Below are positions 62,163 to 64,000 of a stretch of DNA of 64,000 bases, piece after piece. The notes under the pieces were generated by a model, which saw only the letters and a list, made by a program, of their open reading frames with translations, ran no database searches and was not told where the DNA came from. The DNA comes from Roseovarius mucosus (GTDB lineage Bacteria > Pseudomonadota > Alphaproteobacteria > Rhodobacterales > Rhodobacteraceae), in contig NZ_CP020475.1 of assembly GCF_002080415.1 (NCBI RefSeq), forward strand, positions 116,136 to 180,135, in the 5' to 3' direction. Every line of letters starts with the position of its first letter. Position 1 is the stretch's first letter. Position numbers and translations under genes: made by a program.

Positions 62163-63297
62163 AATGAAGCAGAGCTGGAAACGGATCGCATCGGTTACCG
62201 TGATCGCGGCTGCGGCGCTGCTGGTTTTGTCGGTGTTTCCGGCGCTCCGGACCGATGTCCGGGCCCAGACAACGACTGACGCGACAAAGCCTGCGGCCGA
62301 AACCAGCGAGGGGGCTGAACACGACCGGAAGGTCACAGTAGAAGTGACCCGAGCAACAAGTCGCACCGTCACGCGTGGCCGCACCGTTGCCGGGCGGGTC
62401 GCGCCAGCCCGCACCGTAGACATCGCTTTCCAGGTTTCTGGACAGGTCCTGCGCCTCGAGGTGGATCCGGGCGACAAGATCAGCGAAGGCGATCTGATCG
62501 CGGAACTCGATCCGGTCGATTTCGAACTTGCGGTGGATCGGGCGCGGGCCGCCTTTGACCTGGCGAAATCCGAGCTCGAGCGCGCGAAGAGCCTTGCCGA
62601 ACGAGGGGTTGCGGCCGAAGCGCGCTTCGAAACCGCCCGTGCCGAATACGCGCAGGCCGAAGTTGCGCTGCGCGAGGCCGAGCGGCGCCTCTCACAGACG
62701 CAGATCATCGCGCCTTTCGATGCAATCGTGGCGCGCACCTTCATCGAGGAATATGTCAACGTCACCTCCGCGGCGCCGGTTGCGCGTCTTCAGGATGTCA
62801 GCGAGATGCGGATCATGATCTCTCTGCCGGAAGAACTGGCGGCGGTCGCACGCAGCGCACCCGACGCCTTTGATCTCGTGGCAAGTTTTCCAGCCGTGCC
62901 CGGCTACACGGCTCCGCTCATGCTTCGGTCCTTTGCAACCGATGCTGACCGCACGGCGCAGACCTACGATGTGGAATTCGCCATCACGGGCGATGTCGAC
63001 TCGCGGCTTCTGCCCGGGATGACGGCCAGGGTGCGCCTTTCAAATGCGGCGGCCGAATCCAGTGCACAATCTGCCATGGTCCCCGTGTCAGCGATCGATA
63101 CCTCTAGCCGAACCGAGCCTTCGGTCTGGATTTACGACGAAGAGTCGGGGCAGGTCAGGCGCCGGACCGTGCGTCTGGGCCTTCCCGTCGATAACGAGAT
63201 CGTGGTTCTGGAAGGTCTCCAAGGCGATGAACTGGTCGTCTCCGGCGGGTGGTGGCGGCTTCGCGACAATCAGACCGTGACGGTTGCGGGGCTCTGA
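62149..63297 (+). CDS. RND periplasmic adaptor (HlyD/AcrA-like)
   Basis: A 382-residue membrane-fusion protein. It has an N-terminal helix or signal (ASVTVIAAAALLVLSVFPAL), lipoyl half-motifs VSGQVLRLEVDPGDKISEGDLIAEL and QTQIIAPFDAIVARTF, a helical hairpin rich in Ala/Glu/Arg and a beta-barrel. It works with the next gene to export drugs, metals or lipids. The start at 62149 overlaps TetR2; MKQSWK at 62164 is an alternative. Confidence 0.9.
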   Translation: MNSNRMKQSWKRIASVTVIAAAALLVLSVFPALRTDVRAQTTTDATKPAAETSEGAEHDRKVTVEVTRATSRTVTRGRTVAGRVAPARTVDIAFQVSGQVLRLEVDPGDKISEGDLIAELDPVDFELAVDRARAAFDLAKSELERAKSLAERGVAAEARFETARAEYAQAEVALREAERRLSQTQIIAPFDAIVARTFIEEYVNVTSAAPVARLQDVSEMRIMISLPEELAAVARSAPDAFDLVASFPAVPGYTAPLMLRSFATDADRTAQTYDVEFAITGDVDSRLLPGMTARVRLSNAAAESSAQSAMVPVSAIDTSSRTEPSVWIYDEESGQVRRRTVRLGLPVDNEIVVLEGLQGDELVVSGGWWRLRDNQTVTVAGL

Positions 63298-63329
63298 TCC
63301 CGCCCCCTTGACAGGACACGAACAAATCC

Positions 63330-64000
63330 ATGGCATTCAGCATTTCCGGCGCAAGCATCCAGAGGCCCGTGGCGGTCTGGCTCCTCATCCTTTTTTGTCT
63401 TTTGGGCGGGTATTGGGGGCTGAACACCGTGGGCCGCCTTGAAGACCCGAGTTTCACGCTCAAGACCGCGCTCGTGTTCGTGCCGTATCCCGGCGCGACA
63501 GCAGTCGAGGTCGAGGAAGAGGTCTCGGACGTCATCGAAAACGCGCTGCAGCAGATGAAGCAGCTTGACCGGGTCGAATCGAAGTCGATGCCGGGCATGG
63601 CGCAGATCACGGTCGAGATCGAGGGCACCTATGGCCCGGATGAGATTCCGCAAGTCTGGGACGAGATGCGGCTGCGCATCAGCGACGTGCAGGACGACCT
63701 ACCCCAGGGCGCGCGCGCACCCATTGTCAACGACGATTTCGGCGATGTCTACGGCATGTTCTACGCGGTAAAAACCGAAGGTCTCAGCCCGCGCGAGGAG
63801 CGGGATCTGGCCACGCGATTACGGCTTGGGCTGGTGACCGTCGACGGCGTTGCGAAGGTTGAGGTTCAGGGCCTTACGGAAGAGACGATCACCCTCTCGA
63901 TCCCGTCCGCGCGCCTGACGGAATTGGGCCTGCCGCCAAACCAGGTTCTGGGCGTGCTGAACGATGAAAACCTCGTTTTCAACAATGGCGAGATCACCGA
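63330..64000 (+). CDS. RND efflux transporter (AcrB-like), cut by right edge
   Basis: The frame runs off the right edge; 223 residues are seen. It starts MAFSISGASIQRPVAVWLLIL with the first helix, and continues EDPSFTLKTALVFVPYPGA and the porter-domain segments VIENALQQMKQLDRVESKS and GVAKVEVQGL. Such pumps are about 1000 residues long. It is the second structural gene of the operon controlled by TetR2. Whether it is of the HAE (drug) or HME (metal) class cannot be told, since the transmembrane charged motifs lie beyond the window. Confidence 0.9.
   Translation, partial: MAFSISGASIQRPVAVWLLILFCLLGGYWGLNTVGRLEDPSFTLKTALVFVPYPGATAVEVEEEVSDVIENALQQMKQLDRVESKSMPGMAQITVEIEGTYGPDEIPQVWDEMRLRISDVQDDLPQGARAPIVNDDFGDVYGMFYAVKTEGLSPREERDLATRLRLGLVTVDGVAKVEVQGLTEETITLSIPSARLTELGLPPNQVLGVLNDENLVFNNGEIT

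Noticed and set aside
1..64000. tRNA, rRNA, riboswitch, CRISPR or replication origin
   Set aside because: I saw no cloverleaf-like sequence, regular short repeat array or iteron cluster by eye; small RNAs cannot be excluded.

Overview
The window is GC-rich DNA from an alphaproteobacterium, most likely a member of the Rhodobacterales (roseobacter group). This is inferred from the style of the proteins: an archaeal-type GAPDH beside a cyclopropane synthase, orphan Rieske and DUF3141 genes, and roseobacter-like copper clusters. It reads as an accessory stress and metal island, chromosomal or on a large plasmid. No rRNA, tRNA, CRISPR array or replication gene was seen.

Layout. 1-6.1 kb: a copper module with a CopA ATPase (cut by the left edge), CopZ, a multicopper oxidase, two c-type cytochromes and an L,D-transpeptidase. 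6.5-12.6 kb: a two-component system, a Met-rich EF-hand protein, DUF302, a VTT-domain membrane protein, an accessory lgt and a CorE-like ECF sigma factor. 13.6-21.5 kb: an operon of a P-type ATPase with an atypical CPD motif, the arginine deiminase pathway (transporter, arcA, arcB, arcC) and an SDR. 21.5-36.6 kb: type II GAPDH, cyclopropane synthase, two more CorE-like sigma factors, a DMT exporter, DUF3141, FabI, an orphan Rieske protein, CBS-BON, a beta-CASP RNase-like protein, an AMP/thymidine phosphorylase and a PRPP synthase. 36.6-42.2 kb: a second copper ATPase with DUF2933, a methyltransferase, a ferric-reductase-like protein and an APC permease. 43-51 kb: a second copper cluster (TolC-like lipoprotein, multicopper oxidase, two cupredoxins, an ABC membrane domain without ATPase, cytochrome c), ended by an ISL3-type insertion sequence that truncates a BNR-repeat gene. 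53-64 kb: an RbbA-type ABC exporter operon, a small quinone/aromatic detoxification set controlled by an HxlR regulator, two TetR regulators and the start of an RND efflux system.

Two regulatory networks can be read directly. (1) Four CueR/MerR-type promoters with TTGACC and a 19-bp spacer precede copA, copZ, the L,D-transpeptidase and the second copper ATPase. (2) Six sites of the form (T/C)GTAAnG-N15-CGTCT, all with the same spacing, precede the CPD-ATPase/ADI operon, cfa-GAPDH, one of the CorE-like sigma genes itself, the DMT gene, the DUF3141-FabI-Rieske operon and a small Cys-rich protein operon. Together with three Cys-motif sigma factors that have no anti-sigma gene nearby, these sites suggest one local regulon joining metal export, lipid remodelling, anaerobic ATP supply and nucleotide salvage. 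This regulon is the most novel-looking system in the window.
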